37,633 bases of DNA from Marine Group II euryarchaeote MED-G34 (GCA_002457605.1 NTJT01000010.1:1-37633); one strand, 5' to 3'; positions 27,386 to 36,225 are shown, numbered from the stretch's first letter. Notes: generated from the sequence alone by a model not told the origin. Numbers and translations: made by a program.

Positions 27386-29176
27386 CTAAGTATCCTGCTC
27401 AAGGCCATTTTCGGGGTCGATGACGGACTCAACTCCAAACTGTTCCAACCCGGCCTGTCCCTTTGCCCTGAATGTGTCCGGAGGGAGTGTAGGAGGTTCA
27501 CTACTTTCCTGTACTGTGGTGACGTCCGACTCGGTAATTTCTATCCGATGTATCTGGCGTTGACCGGAGACGAATTCCGAGGCAGATATGGTACCGTCAC
27601 CTGAATCAATCTGGAATCTATCTAGGTTGGAGAGATCCGTGTGAGGGCTACGGTGGAGTTTCCTGCGAACCCTGTGCACGGCTCGCTGCATGAATTCCTC
27701 CCTCCTTTCGGAGGACGCCATAGCTCCCTCGTCGCGCGTGTCCTCGGCTATCAGAACAACAACCTCTCCCTCTCGGTGCCTACCGGTCCTACCACGCCTC
27801 TGTATGGTGCGTATTTCACTGGACACCGGTTCGTAGAATATCACTAGGTCGGCGCTAGGGATGTCGAGCCCTTCCTCGCCTACCGAAGTCGCGACCAATA
27901 CATTCGCAGAACCCGATCTAAACTTATCCAGCCTCTCGATCTGCTGCTTGGGAGTCAGTCCTTCTCTGCCCGCACGGCTGGATTGGCCGACAAACTGTAT
28001 GGGACGGGCTCCATCCAACTTGTCTAGGGATTTCTCGACGGCTGCGACAGTATCTCTGAAGGTGGCGAACACTATGATGCGCGAATCTGAGTTCCTGCGA
28101 AGCCTCTCAGAGACGAGTCTTCGGACCGCGCTGACCTTGGTATGGATTTCCCCCATCTCGGTTAGACTCTTGCGTAGGCTCGAAACCCGTCCGTCCCTCA
28201 GGAAGTTTCGAGTTGATTTGTTCTGAGACTGTTCACTCCTTGAGAGCCGCTCAAGGAACTCGCTTGAGGCGGCGACGCCCTGACACAACAGGTGGTTGAT
28301 TAGGTGGTGCAGACGCATCGCTGTGGCAATTCTAGAAACCGATTGGTAGGCGCTGGATTCACCCCTAGAAATTGCCTGCTGGGCACGCTCCATTGCATTG
28401 GACAGCCCAGCATGGCTGATTGCACCGGGCATGACGTACCTGCCTAGTCTCCTCTCTCGGTCGACGATGCCGCTCTGCCACATGACTAGGGGCTCTGCGA
28501 GCTCTCTAATCTGATTTGGGACCCTGACCTTTACCTCTTGGATTTCCAATCCTGCTAGGTGCTGTGCCACCATCGCGTCGGCACCTGTCTTTAGATGGAT
28601 TCTACCTATCCCCAATCGGCTGCAGACTTCCTCGACCTGATTGGTCTTGGAACCCGGGCTCGCTGTAGTGGCTAGGACGAGCGGTTCGGTTGACTGTGAA
28701 AGATACAAGTCCCCGACTTGAGCCATCGCGTGATCTCCCGTCGAGTGATGCGCCTCATCGACAATGAGGAGAGAGCAGTCAGAGAGGTCCAAGACTCCTC
28801 GGGAGACATCGTTCCTGACAACCTGCGGGGTCGCTACTATGAGTCTGGACGAGCCCCAAAGAGCAGATCGCTTCGCGACCGGGTTCTGACCTGTCACGGA
28901 TATCGGATTGACTGAAGCATTGCTTGACAGCACGGACTCAATTCCACGCAGGTGCTGTTCTACTAGAGCGACGGTCGGAGCAATCATCAGGATCCAGCCG
29001 TCACTGCTCTCTAATCGGTCGGCGATTACCATCCATGCGACCACCGTCTTACCAGCAGCGGTTGGCAGAACGAGCATCATCGATCCGGAAAGTGCCTCAT
29101 CTGTAGCCTCGAGCTGGTAAGCACGGGCCTCAATTAGCCCCGGCGTGAGGCTCGGATGAAGAATTCCGTGCTGCAT
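27386..29176 (-). CDS. Hef/Mph1-like superfamily 2 helicase, no ERCC4 nuclease domain
   Basis: ARAYQLEATDEAL; motif I LPTAAGKTVVAWMV; DEAH motif IVDEAHHS; LATTASPG; motif V-VI ATSVGEEGLDIPSADLVIFYEPV...RRGRTGRH. The C-terminus shows no recognisable nuclease or HhH motif. Confidence 0.88.
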   Translation of the reverse strand: MQHGILHPSLTPGLIEARAYQLEATDEALSGSMMLVLPTAAGKTVVAWMVIADRLESSDGWILMIAPTVALVEQHLRGIESVLSSNASVNPISVTGQNPVAKRSALWGSSRLIVATPQVVRNDVSRGVLDLSDCSLLIVDEAHHSTGDHAMAQVGDLYLSQSTEPLVLATTASPGSKTNQVEEVCSRLGIGRIHLKTGADAMVAQHLAGLEIQEVKVRVPNQIRELAEPLVMWQSGIVDRERRLGRYVMPGAISHAGLSNAMERAQQAISRGESSAYQSVSRIATAMRLHHLINHLLCQGVAASSEFLERLSRSEQSQNKSTRNFLRDGRVSSLRKSLTEMGEIHTKVSAVRRLVSERLRRNSDSRIIVFATFRDTVAAVEKSLDKLDGARPIQFVGQSSRAGREGLTPKQQIERLDKFRSGSANVLVATSVGEEGLDIPSADLVIFYEPVSSEIRTIQRRGRTGRHREGEVVVLIAEDTRDEGAMASSERREEFMQRAVHRVRRKLHRSPHTDLSNLDRFQIDSGDGTISASEFVSGQRQIHRIEITESDVTTVQESSEPPTLPPDTFRAKGQAGLEQFGVESVIDPENGLEQDT

Positions 29177-29235
29177 GGACCCGCATCTTGGAAGTCAGGG
29201 TTCAAAATCGTTGCACAATCCTAGGATTATCCTTA

Positions 29236-29250
29236 CACCCCGTAGGGGTG
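29236..29250. promoter_or_regulatory. Hairpin/inverted repeat CACCCC-GTA-GGGGTG
   Basis: 6-bp perfect stem, 59 nt upstream of the helicase start, in the helicase/L3 divergent region. Confidence 0.6.
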
Positions 29251-29312
29251 GTGCATCTTCTTCCCCGATTTGTTCAAATAGGGTATGTTAGTCGCAAGGC
29301 CGCTCACTACGT

Positions 29313-29398
29313 GAGGAACCAGACACCAAAAGGCACTGCTGAAGCACCCTACATGCCCGACCCGCACTCGCGACTCGGGCTCGGTGTCACGGTTCCTC
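29313..29398 (+). ncRNA. Structured RNA element / 5' leader upstream of the ribosomal-protein operon
   Basis: GAGGAACC-a-GACACC (29313-29327) pairs with GGTGTC-ac-GGTTCCTC (29383-29398); internal stem GCCCGA (29355-29360)/TCGGGC (29375-29380). Confidence 0.55.
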
Positions 29399-29467
29399 CT
29401 TGACGAAGTGGGCCCGGCAGACGGCCGCTAAGCGGTCTGATGACGGTAAACACTTGGAGGAATTGAA

Positions 29468-30544
29468 ATGGCCGACCGCAGCAAACCCCGCCGTGGTAGC
29501 ATGGGCTATAGCCCTCGTAAGAGGGCAAATCGCCAGTATGGCAGAATCAGTTCTTGGCCTGAGTCAGACTCTTCTGAAATTAGGGTACAGGGATTTGCCG
29601 GCTGGAAGGCCGGTATGACCCACCTCTTAGTTCGTGACAACAATCCTAACTCTCCATCGGCCCGACAAGAGGTCCGCAAGGCCGTGACAGTCATCGAGGC
29701 GCCTCCAATGAGCGTGCTGGCTGTCCGGGGTTACAGAATGACTCCCTACGGCATGCAGACTGCTGGTGAGGCCTGGTCCAATTCGGACAATGGTCCAGAG
29801 GGCCTGTCTCCCCGCTTGGCTAACCAGAGCCGCGGTGAGCGTGACGCCGAAGAGGGCCGCAAACCCTCCAAGCGTGCTGGACGTATTCCATCTAGGGGAG
29901 AAGGCTCGCCGGATGCAGCTCTTGAGGCCTTGCGCGAGGCCGACCTCTGCGAAGTCAGACTCATCGTTTCTACACAGCCCGCTCTGGTCAAGAGTGTGTC
30001 CACCAAGACTCCTGAGATCATGGAGGTCGCTCTAGCAGGCGGAGATAACTCATCCAAACTGGACTGGGCAGAGGAGAGGCTAGGAGGTACAATATCTCTG
30101 GATGACGTTTACGAGACAGGTCAAGAAATCGATGTGGTCGGCGTCACCAAGGGCAAGGGTTGGCAGGGCTCAATCAAGAGATGGGGAATCAAACTACTCT
30201 CGCACAAGAACAGCAAGCGCAGGCGGCAGGGCGGCAATATGGGAGACTTCGGTACCCGGTATGTTCGCAAGACCATACGTCAGGCGGGTCAAGTCGGCTA
30301 CCACAACCGTACAGAATTGAACAAGCGTATCCTGAGGGTCTCAAACCCGGAGGAGTCCGATATCACTCCTGCTGGTGGTTTCCTCAAATATGGTGAGGTC
30401 ACCAACCCGTACATGATTATTCAGGGCAGTCTACCCGGGCCTTCCAAGCGAATGCTGAGGTTCCGAGATGCCATTCGTCCAAGGCCGGCTAAGCCCGAGG
30501 TCGACATCACTTACGTGAGCACTTCGAGCAAGCAGGGAGCGTGA
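29468..30544 (+). CDS. rpl3: Ribosomal protein uL3
   Basis: FAGWKAGMTHLLVRD; DVVGVTKGKGWQGSIKRWGIK; GQVGYHNRTELNKRIL; strong SD GGAGG upstream. Confidence 0.97.
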   Translation: MADRSKPRRGSMGYSPRKRANRQYGRISSWPESDSSEIRVQGFAGWKAGMTHLLVRDNNPNSPSARQEVRKAVTVIEAPPMSVLAVRGYRMTPYGMQTAGEAWSNSDNGPEGLSPRLANQSRGERDAEEGRKPSKRAGRIPSRGEGSPDAALEALREADLCEVRLIVSTQPALVKSVSTKTPEIMEVALAGGDNSSKLDWAEERLGGTISLDDVYETGQEIDVVGVTKGKGWQGSIKRWGIKLLSHKNSKRRRQGGNMGDFGTRYVRKTIRQAGQVGYHNRTELNKRILRVSNPEESDITPAGGFLKYGEVTNPYMIIQGSLPGPSKRMLRFRDAIRPRPAKPEVDITYVSTSSKQGA

Positions 30545-30548
30545 TACC

Positions 30549-31427
30549 ATGAAGATGAAGGCATACAATCTGGTCAATTCCGTAGAGCAGGAAGAGCTCG
30601 ATGCCGGACTTCTGGCTGAGTACTATTCCGTAGAAGCCAACGATGGCAAGAGCATAACTCTGCCCTCGGCATTCTCTTCCGATGTTCGTGAGGATCTCAT
30701 CCGCTCGACCGTACTAGCTTCTCGGGCTAATCGCCGACAGCCGTATGGTCACCGTGAGCACGATGGCAAGAGGGCTCCGCAGCCCGGTATGAAACACTCA
30801 GTAGAGTGGTGGGGCAAGGGGCGCGGCGTATCGAGAATCATGCGCAAGACAGGTCAGCGTACAGGAGCCCAGAACCCTCACACTCGTGGCGGCCGAAGGG
30901 CACATGGTCCGCTGGTGGCAAAGGATTGGTCTCAGAAGATTAACTCGAAGCAGCGCCGAATGGCCCGTGACTCCGCCATCGCTGCTACTGCTGATGCCGA
31001 ATCAGTAGCCGCGCGCGGTCATAGATTCGACGACGGTGTGCGCTTCCCGGTAATCATCGACGGATACGTCGAGTCACGCAACGACTCGGAGGAGAAGTAC
31101 GAGATTGAATCCATCCCTCTGCAATACTCGACACGCAAGTTCGTAGCCATGATGGAAGGACTCGGCCTAGGAGCTGACCTTGAGAGGGCAAAGAGTGGTA
31201 GGAACATTCGTGCTGGAAAGGGCAAGATGAGGGGTCGACGGTACAGAACTCCCAAGAGCATACTACTCGTAGTTTCCAATCGGGACGGCCTCCACAAGGC
31301 GGCCCGAAATGTCCCTGGTGTGGATGCAGTATCTACCAAGGATTTGTCCGCCGAGGACTTAGCTCCCGGTGGTGATGCCGGACGTCTGACTGTGTGGACG
31401 AAGGCTGCGATAGAGGAACTGGAGTGA
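30549..31427 (+). CDS. rpl4: Ribosomal protein uL4
   Basis: Position after L3; RQPYGHREHDGKRAPQPGMKHSVEWWGKGRG; GPLVAKDWSQKINSKQRRMARDSAIAAT. Confidence 0.96.
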   Translation: MKMKAYNLVNSVEQEELDAGLLAEYYSVEANDGKSITLPSAFSSDVREDLIRSTVLASRANRRQPYGHREHDGKRAPQPGMKHSVEWWGKGRGVSRIMRKTGQRTGAQNPHTRGGRRAHGPLVAKDWSQKINSKQRRMARDSAIAATADAESVAARGHRFDDGVRFPVIIDGYVESRNDSEEKYEIESIPLQYSTRKFVAMMEGLGLGADLERAKSGRNIRAGKGKMRGRRYRTPKSILLVVSNRDGLHKAARNVPGVDAVSTKDLSAEDLAPGGDAGRLTVWTKAAIEELE

Positions 31428-31431
31428 TTCG

Positions 31432-31722
31432 ATGACTGACCCGTATGATATCATCATCATGCCCTGGATTACCGAGAAGACGCTCGAGGCACGCCGCGTT
31501 GCAGACGAGGAGAGCGGCTACAAGGAGAACAACAACAGGATCGAGTTCATTGTGCATAAGGACGCAACGAAGAAACAGATTCGAGAAGCCGTCGAGCAGA
31601 TGTTCGATGTCAAGGTTCGTAAGGTGAACACCAGATTTACGATGACCGGCAAGCACGCCAGTGTGCGCCTTGCCGAAGGTTACGATGCAGAGGAGGCCGC
31701 GCTCAAACTGGGCGCGTTCTGA
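31432..31722 (+). CDS. rpl23: Ribosomal protein uL23
   Basis: MPWITEKTLEA...NNRIEFIVHKDATKKQIREAVEQMFDVKVRKVNT. Confidence 0.96.
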   Translation: MTDPYDIIIMPWITEKTLEARRVADEESGYKENNNRIEFIVHKDATKKQIREAVEQMFDVKVRKVNTRFTMTGKHASVRLAEGYDAEEAALKLGAF

Positions 31723-31735
31723 ACGAGGTGAAGAT

Positions 31736-32461
31736 ATGGGTAAGCGCACACGTTCACAACGCCGCGGTTCGAGCCCCAAGAACAAGGTCTCGAGCCACCG
31801 CTTCCCCGCGTCCAACAGAATTCCTCGTGTCAACGATGAGATTGGTGAGGTGGTGGATTTGGTTCATAGTCCCGCTCACACCGCTCCTTTGGCCAAGATT
31901 AAGTTCGCTGACGGAAGTATTGGTCACATCGCTGCGCCTGAGGGCATCTCAGTGGGACAGAACCTATCATTTGGAGACAACGTGTCTCTGAGGCCGGGCA
32001 ATGTTACCAAGCTCTCTCAGATTCCCGAGGGAACTCCGATATGCAACATCGAAGCCCGTCCTGGGGACGGCGGCAAGTTCGCTCGCTCGGGGGGCAATTC
32101 TGCTACTCTCGAGGCGAGGATAGATGAAAGGGTCCGCGTACGTCTACCGAGCGGACGCGTCAAGGATTTGCCAGCAAACTGCCGTGCTACCATCGGTGTT
32201 TTGTCGGGCCATGGAAGGACTGAGAAGCCGCTGATGAAGGCTGGCGCTGCTCACTACCGCGCCAAGGCGCGCGGTAAACTCTACCCGACTGTAAGCGGAG
32301 TGGCGATGAACCCAGTCGATCACCCTCATGGCGGTGGCAACCACCAGGCCGTGCACGGCCCGAGTTCGGTGAGCCGGAATGCCCCTCCGGGCAAGAAGGT
32401 CGGAAACATCGCACCGCGTCGGACTGGACGCGGAAGAGTAAGGGAACAGGAGACTGATTAG
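31736..32461 (+). CDS. rpl2: Ribosomal protein uL2
   Basis: MGKRTRSQRRG; ATIGVLSGHGRTEKPLMKAG; GVAMNPVDHPHGGGNHQ. SD gaggtgaag precedes ATG 31736. Confidence 0.97.
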   Translation: MGKRTRSQRRGSSPKNKVSSHRFPASNRIPRVNDEIGEVVDLVHSPAHTAPLAKIKFADGSIGHIAAPEGISVGQNLSFGDNVSLRPGNVTKLSQIPEGTPICNIEARPGDGGKFARSGGNSATLEARIDERVRVRLPSGRVKDLPANCRATIGVLSGHGRTEKPLMKAGAAHYRAKARGKLYPTVSGVAMNPVDHPHGGGNHQAVHGPSSVSRNAPPGKKVGNIAPRRTGRGRVREQETD

Positions 32462-32462
32462 A

Positions 32463-32963
32463 ATGGCTCGCCGCAGGTCGAAGAAAGTATTCCGCTCGCC
32501 CAAGTTGGCGAGGCGTCAGGCTCGTAAGCGACGTTCGATGATTTCCGAGCGCCGCAAGAAGGAGTTCCTCTGGCGTGGTTACAACATGGAACAACTCCTT
32601 GAGTTACCTCTGTACCCTCCTGAGGATGATATGGAAGCTATTTGCATAGCCACTCTGATGCCCTCACGCGCAAAGCGTTCACTCTCGCGCGGACTCAATC
32701 TGGAGTGCCAGAATCTACTCGAGAGCATCCGCTCCAATGACGGCAAGGTCGTCAGAACTCACTGCCGCGGCATGTACATCCTTCCCGAGATGGTCGGGAC
32801 GACAGTCGGAATCCACAACGGCAAGGACTTCGTCAGAGTCGAGATAGTTCCAGAGATGATCGGTCACGCGCTGGGCGAGTTCGCCCATACGCGCAAGTCG
32901 GTCACGCACACCGGCCCTGGTGTCGGAGCAACCCGTTCGTCACAGCACGTGGCACTGAAGTGA
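32463..32963 (+). CDS. rps19: Ribosomal protein uS19
   Basis: REKEF-like SERRKKEFLWRGYN; TTVGIHNGKDFVRVEIVPEMIGHALGEFAHTRKSVTHTGPG. Confidence 0.96.
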   Translation: MARRRSKKVFRSPKLARRQARKRRSMISERRKKEFLWRGYNMEQLLELPLYPPEDDMEAICIATLMPSRAKRSLSRGLNLECQNLLESIRSNDGKVVRTHCRGMYILPEMVGTTVGIHNGKDFVRVEIVPEMIGHALGEFAHTRKSVTHTGPGVGATRSSQHVALK

Positions 32964-32970
32964 GGTGAGA

Positions 32971-33498
32971 ATGATGAGCAGGAGAGCAGGTCAACCACAG
33001 TCCGGATACACCCAGTTGCTAGAGGGTTCCAACCTAGTCTCCGCTCGCGCAGTCAACGTAGACTGCCACCACAAGCACTGCTACCACATCGCAAAGGCAA
33101 TTCGCGGCATGAATGCCGCAGACGCAGTAGGGTACCTTGAGGATGTCATCGCTAAGAAGCGAGCCATTCCCTACACCCGTCGCTCCCGCAGGGGTCGCGG
33201 CGGCAATACGATGGCAGGGCATCGAAAGGGCAAGATGGGTCCTGGAAAGTATCCGAACAAGGCATCGAAGGTGTTCATCAAGCTCATCAACAGCGCCATG
33301 GACAACGCGCGTCAGCGCTTCGACACTCTCGATGCTGAGGACATGATGATTACGCACGTAGCTGCACACCGCGGCCAAGTTGCTACCAACTGGCGCCCTC
33401 GAGCAATGGGGCGCGCCACACCCAGCAACCACTACCAAGTCAATCTCGAGATTTTCCTCGAGCATTTCGGTGCTGGAGAGGGAGAGGACGTATTCTGA
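32971..33498 (+). CDS. rpl22: Ribosomal protein uL22
   Basis: CYHIAKAIRGMNAADAVGYLEDVIAKKRAIPY...GNTMAGHRKGKMGPGKYPNKASKVFIKLINSAMDNA. Confidence 0.95.
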   Translation: MMSRRAGQPQSGYTQLLEGSNLVSARAVNVDCHHKHCYHIAKAIRGMNAADAVGYLEDVIAKKRAIPYTRRSRRGRGGNTMAGHRKGKMGPGKYPNKASKVFIKLINSAMDNARQRFDTLDAEDMMITHVAAHRGQVATNWRPRAMGRATPSNHYQVNLEIFLEHFGAGEGEDVF

Positions 33499-33507
33499 GG
33501 TGATTAT

Positions 33508-34284
33508 GTGAAGCAGCAGAGTACCATAAGGACCCTCATCGGCCGCAATGTCGAGCGACAGCTCGTCCGCGAGTTCTTGCTGAGGGAGACCGAGCGTGCT
33601 GGTTTTGGCGGCCTGACTTTCAACCGCACTCCAGATGGTACTAAGATTAGTCTACGGGCAGAACAGGTCGGTCGCGTAATTGGTCGCCGAGGTAAGGTCA
33701 TCCACGAACTTGGCAACCGCTTGAAGAACGACTTCTTCCTAGACCGTCCTCACCTTGACGTCGAAGAGGTCACTGAACCCCGCCTCAATGCTCAGATAAT
33801 GGCCAGTCGTATGTCTAGCTCCCTTGAGCGTGGTTGGTTCTTCCGCCGCGCTGGACATGGCACTGCTCAGCAGATAATGGATGCAGGCGCGCGTGGATGT
33901 CTAGTCATCCTCAGTGGTAAAATCACAGGTGCCCGCCACCGAGTCGAGAAGTTCCAGCAGGGACACATCAAATTCTGCGGTGAGACCGCCCTTGAGTTCA
34001 TGGACACCGGTTTTTCGACCGCTGTCAAGAAGTTGGGTACGATTGGCTGCACAGTCAAGATAATGCGACCTGATGCCAAACTACCGCACGAGATAATCAT
34101 CACCGAGCGCGCCGATTCAGGCCTACCACCTCTGGCCGAGGTTGCTATCTTCGAAGTCTCCGACGAGGAGGCCGACGAGGAACTGTCTGCCACTATCGAG
34201 GAGCCCAAGGCCGACGCCGAGGGTGTGGTCGATTCGGTTGTCGACATGATGGCTGGAATTGAGCAGACGAAGGAGGAGGAGTAA
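33508..34284 (+). CDS. rps3: Ribosomal protein uS3 (GTG start)
   Basis: KH domain RAEQVGRVIGRRGKVIHELGNRL; GARGCLVILSGKITGARHRVEKFQQGHIKFCGE. The overlapping ATG at 33506 is followed directly by TGA, so GTG 33508 is used. Confidence 0.95.
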   Translation: MKQQSTIRTLIGRNVERQLVREFLLRETERAGFGGLTFNRTPDGTKISLRAEQVGRVIGRRGKVIHELGNRLKNDFFLDRPHLDVEEVTEPRLNAQIMASRMSSSLERGWFFRRAGHGTAQQIMDAGARGCLVILSGKITGARHRVEKFQQGHIKFCGETALEFMDTGFSTAVKKLGTIGCTVKIMRPDAKLPHEIIITERADSGLPPLAEVAIFEVSDEEADEELSATIEEPKADAEGVVDSVVDMMAGIEQTKEEE

Positions 34285-34485
34285 ATGTCGCATATCAGAT
34301 CAAGGGACATCGAGACGATGAGTCCGGAGAAGCGAGAGGAAATGCTGGAGGAACTCCGCGAGGAATTACTGCAGCTCCGCGCTCAACTAGCTCTGGGAGG
34401 CTCAGTATCAAACTCAGGAGCATACAAGCAGACGCGTAGGAGCATAGCGCGGATGCTGACTCGTATCAATCAGAAGCAGGAGTAG
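34285..34485 (+). CDS. rpl29: Ribosomal protein uL29
   Basis: LEELREELLQLRAQLALGGSVSNSGAYKQTRRSIARMLTRINQKQE. Confidence 0.95.
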   Translation: MSHIRSRDIETMSPEKREEMLEELREELLQLRAQLALGGSVSNSGAYKQTRRSIARMLTRINQKQE

Positions 34486-34490
34486 GGTAG

Positions 34491-34790
34491 ATGGCTGGGA
34501 TATGCAACTTATGTGGACTACCGGATGAACTGTGCATATGCCAAGAAATAGCGAAGGAACAGCAGAAGGCGACAATTTCAGTAGTAAGGAGGAGGTACGG
34601 AAAAATGGTCACAATCGTCGAGGGAATAGAGGACACTGCCATCGATCTGGGGCAACTCGCCAAGATTCTCAAGGGCGCGTGCGCGAGCGGCGGCACCGTC
34701 AAAGGACGAACCATAGAACTGCAAGGAGATCACAAGAAGAGGGCTGCCAAGGTGCTCGAGCAGAATGGATACCAGGTGGAGGTGCGCTAG
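34491..34790 (+). CDS. Translation initiation factor aIF1 (SUI1)
   Basis: Zn-knuckle CNLCGLPDELCIC; RRRYGKMVTIVEGIED...AKILKGACASGGTVKGRTIELQGDHKKRAAKVLEQNGY. Confidence 0.95.
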   Translation: MAGICNLCGLPDELCICQEIAKEQQKATISVVRRRYGKMVTIVEGIEDTAIDLGQLAKILKGACASGGTVKGRTIELQGDHKKRAAKVLEQNGYQVEVR

Positions 34791-35048
34791 ATGGGAGATT
34801 TGATGCACATGCCATGGTTGTCCCGCACCATTACGGTGGTTGGTTCGCCGGACCCTTCTCTGGTCGGCCTCAGAGGTACCGTATTAGACGAGACTCGCAG
34901 AACCATACGCGTCCTTACCGAGAACGGACGCGTCCGACTCGCGAAGGATGTCATCACATTCACTATCGATTCAGGGAGGGTTATCGACGGCTCAGCCGTG
35001 ACACAACGCCCCGAGGATCGAATCAACCGCAGGTACAGGGGGCACTGA
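34791..35048 (+). CDS. RNase P protein component 1 (Rpp29/Pop4)
   Basis: GLRGTVLDETRRTIRVLTENGRVRLAKDVITFTI and conserved operon position. Confidence 0.93.
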   Translation: MGDLMHMPWLSRTITVVGSPDPSLVGLRGTVLDETRRTIRVLTENGRVRLAKDVITFTIDSGRVIDGSAVTQRPEDRINRRYRGH

Positions 35049-35049
35049 G

Positions 35050-35382
35050 ATGAGGGATATCGGTGTAGACGTCAGAACCCCTGAGGGAGAGTGGGACGGC
35101 AGTGATAACTGCCCCTTCTTTGGCAGCCTGAGGGTGCGCGGTCAGATTATCGAGTGCACCGTGTCTGCATTGGGGATGACCGATTCCATCGTAGTTGAGA
35201 GGGAGACCTCGCGCTACATGAAGAAGTACGAGCGCTATGAGAAGCGCACCCGACGCTACGCCGCCCATTTGCCTACTTGCATAGGCGGCGTTAGTAGGGG
35301 CGACAGGGTCCGCATCATGGAGTGCAGACCACTGTCGAAGACCGTCAAGTTCTGCGTCATCGAGAAGGAGGCGTCTGAATGA
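35050..35382 (+). CDS. rps17: Ribosomal protein uS17
   Basis: GSLRVRGQIIECTVSALGMTDSIVVERETSRYMKKYERYEKRTRRYAAHLPTCIGGVSRGDRVRIMECRPLSKTVKFCV. Confidence 0.96.
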   Translation: MRDIGVDVRTPEGEWDGSDNCPFFGSLRVRGQIIECTVSALGMTDSIVVERETSRYMKKYERYEKRTRRYAAHLPTCIGGVSRGDRVRIMECRPLSKTVKFCVIEKEASE

Positions 35383-35777
35383 GAGGAATAGCCGGACGCG
35401 TCACATCGGGCCTGCCCACGCAGGCACGCCTAGACTGCGTGGACAACACTGGCGCGAAGGTCGTGCAACTGATTACCGTCCTGAAGAAGGGCGGCGTGGC
35501 ACGCCGCTACCCTGCCGCTGGAGTGGGCGACATGATTCGCGTCACCGTAAGGCGCGGTACTCCGGAAACACGTCGCCAGATATTCGATGCCGTCATCGTT
35601 CGACAGGCACGCCCATTCAGGCGTGTCGACGGAACTTGGGTCCAGTTCGAGGACAATGCATGCGTGATTACGAATAGACGCGGTGAGGTGCAGGGCTCCG
35701 ATATCAAAGGCCCTGTAAGTCGAGAGGCGGCCGAGCGGTGGCCGCGAATAGCTGCCACTGCGAAGCAGATAGTGTGA
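35379..35777 (+). CDS. rpl14: Ribosomal protein uL14
   Basis: RLDCVDNTGAKVVQLITVL...GVGDMIRVTVRRGTPETRRQIFDAVIVRQARPFRRVDGTWVQFEDNACVI. Confidence 0.96.
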   Translation: MRGIAGRVTSGLPTQARLDCVDNTGAKVVQLITVLKKGGVARRYPAAGVGDMIRVTVRRGTPETRRQIFDAVIVRQARPFRRVDGTWVQFEDNACVITNRRGEVQGSDIKGPVSREAAERWPRIAATAKQIV

Positions 35778-35787
35778 GGTGAGAAGA

Positions 35788-36225
35788 ATGGTGAGCAAGA
35801 ATCCCGGAAAGCAGCGTCGAACAAGCAGCAAGGCTGCCTTGCATGTCCAGCGCAAGCGACTACGAGCTCGCCTGTTGACTGATGATCCAGAACTGCAGGC
35901 CATCCGAACCGTCACTGTGCGAGTGGGAGACGAGGTCGAGGTATTACGCGGCGACTTCGGCAATCCAAACAGTGTCAAGCCGGACTCAAGCGGCAAGCGC
36001 CTAGGTCAATCTAGGGGCCGCGCCGGAACCAAGGCCAAGGTGGCCGGTGTGGATACCGAGAGGGGAATGGTATTCGTTGACGGAATCACCTCCTCCACTG
36101 CTGACGGCAAGGAAGAGGGCATTCCAATCAGGCCCTCAAACCTTGTAGTAACCTCTCTGTTTGAGGGCGATCCGTTGAGAATCAAGAGACTGATGGAGAG
36201 GTCAGGAGGTGACATCGATGAGTAG
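35788..36225 (+). CDS. rpl24: Ribosomal protein uL24
   Basis: VRVGDEVEVLRGDFG (KOW); AKVAGVDTERGMVFVDGI. Confidence 0.95.
   Translation: MVSKNPGKQRRTSSKAALHVQRKRLRARLLTDDPELQAIRTVTVRVGDEVEVLRGDFGNPNSVKPDSSGKRLGQSRGRAGTKAKVAGVDTERGMVFVDGITSSTADGKEEGIPIRPSNLVVTSLFEGDPLRIKRLMERSGGDIDE

Noticed and set aside
29190-29225. T-loop-like string GGGTTCAAAATCG suggesting a tRNA
   Set aside because: No complementary T stem and no cloverleaf could be built around it.
29313-29402. Leader structure considered as a tRNA or H/ACA sRNA
   Set aside because: No TTCRA T-arm, no CCA, no clear pseudouridylation pocket or ACA box; left as an unclassified structured leader.
33034-33465. 143-aa minus-strand ORF opposite L22
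   Set aside because: Shadow ORF; plus-strand L22 is certain.
35430-35996. 188-aa minus-strand ORF opposite L14/L24
   Set aside because: Shadow ORF of highly conserved ribosomal genes.
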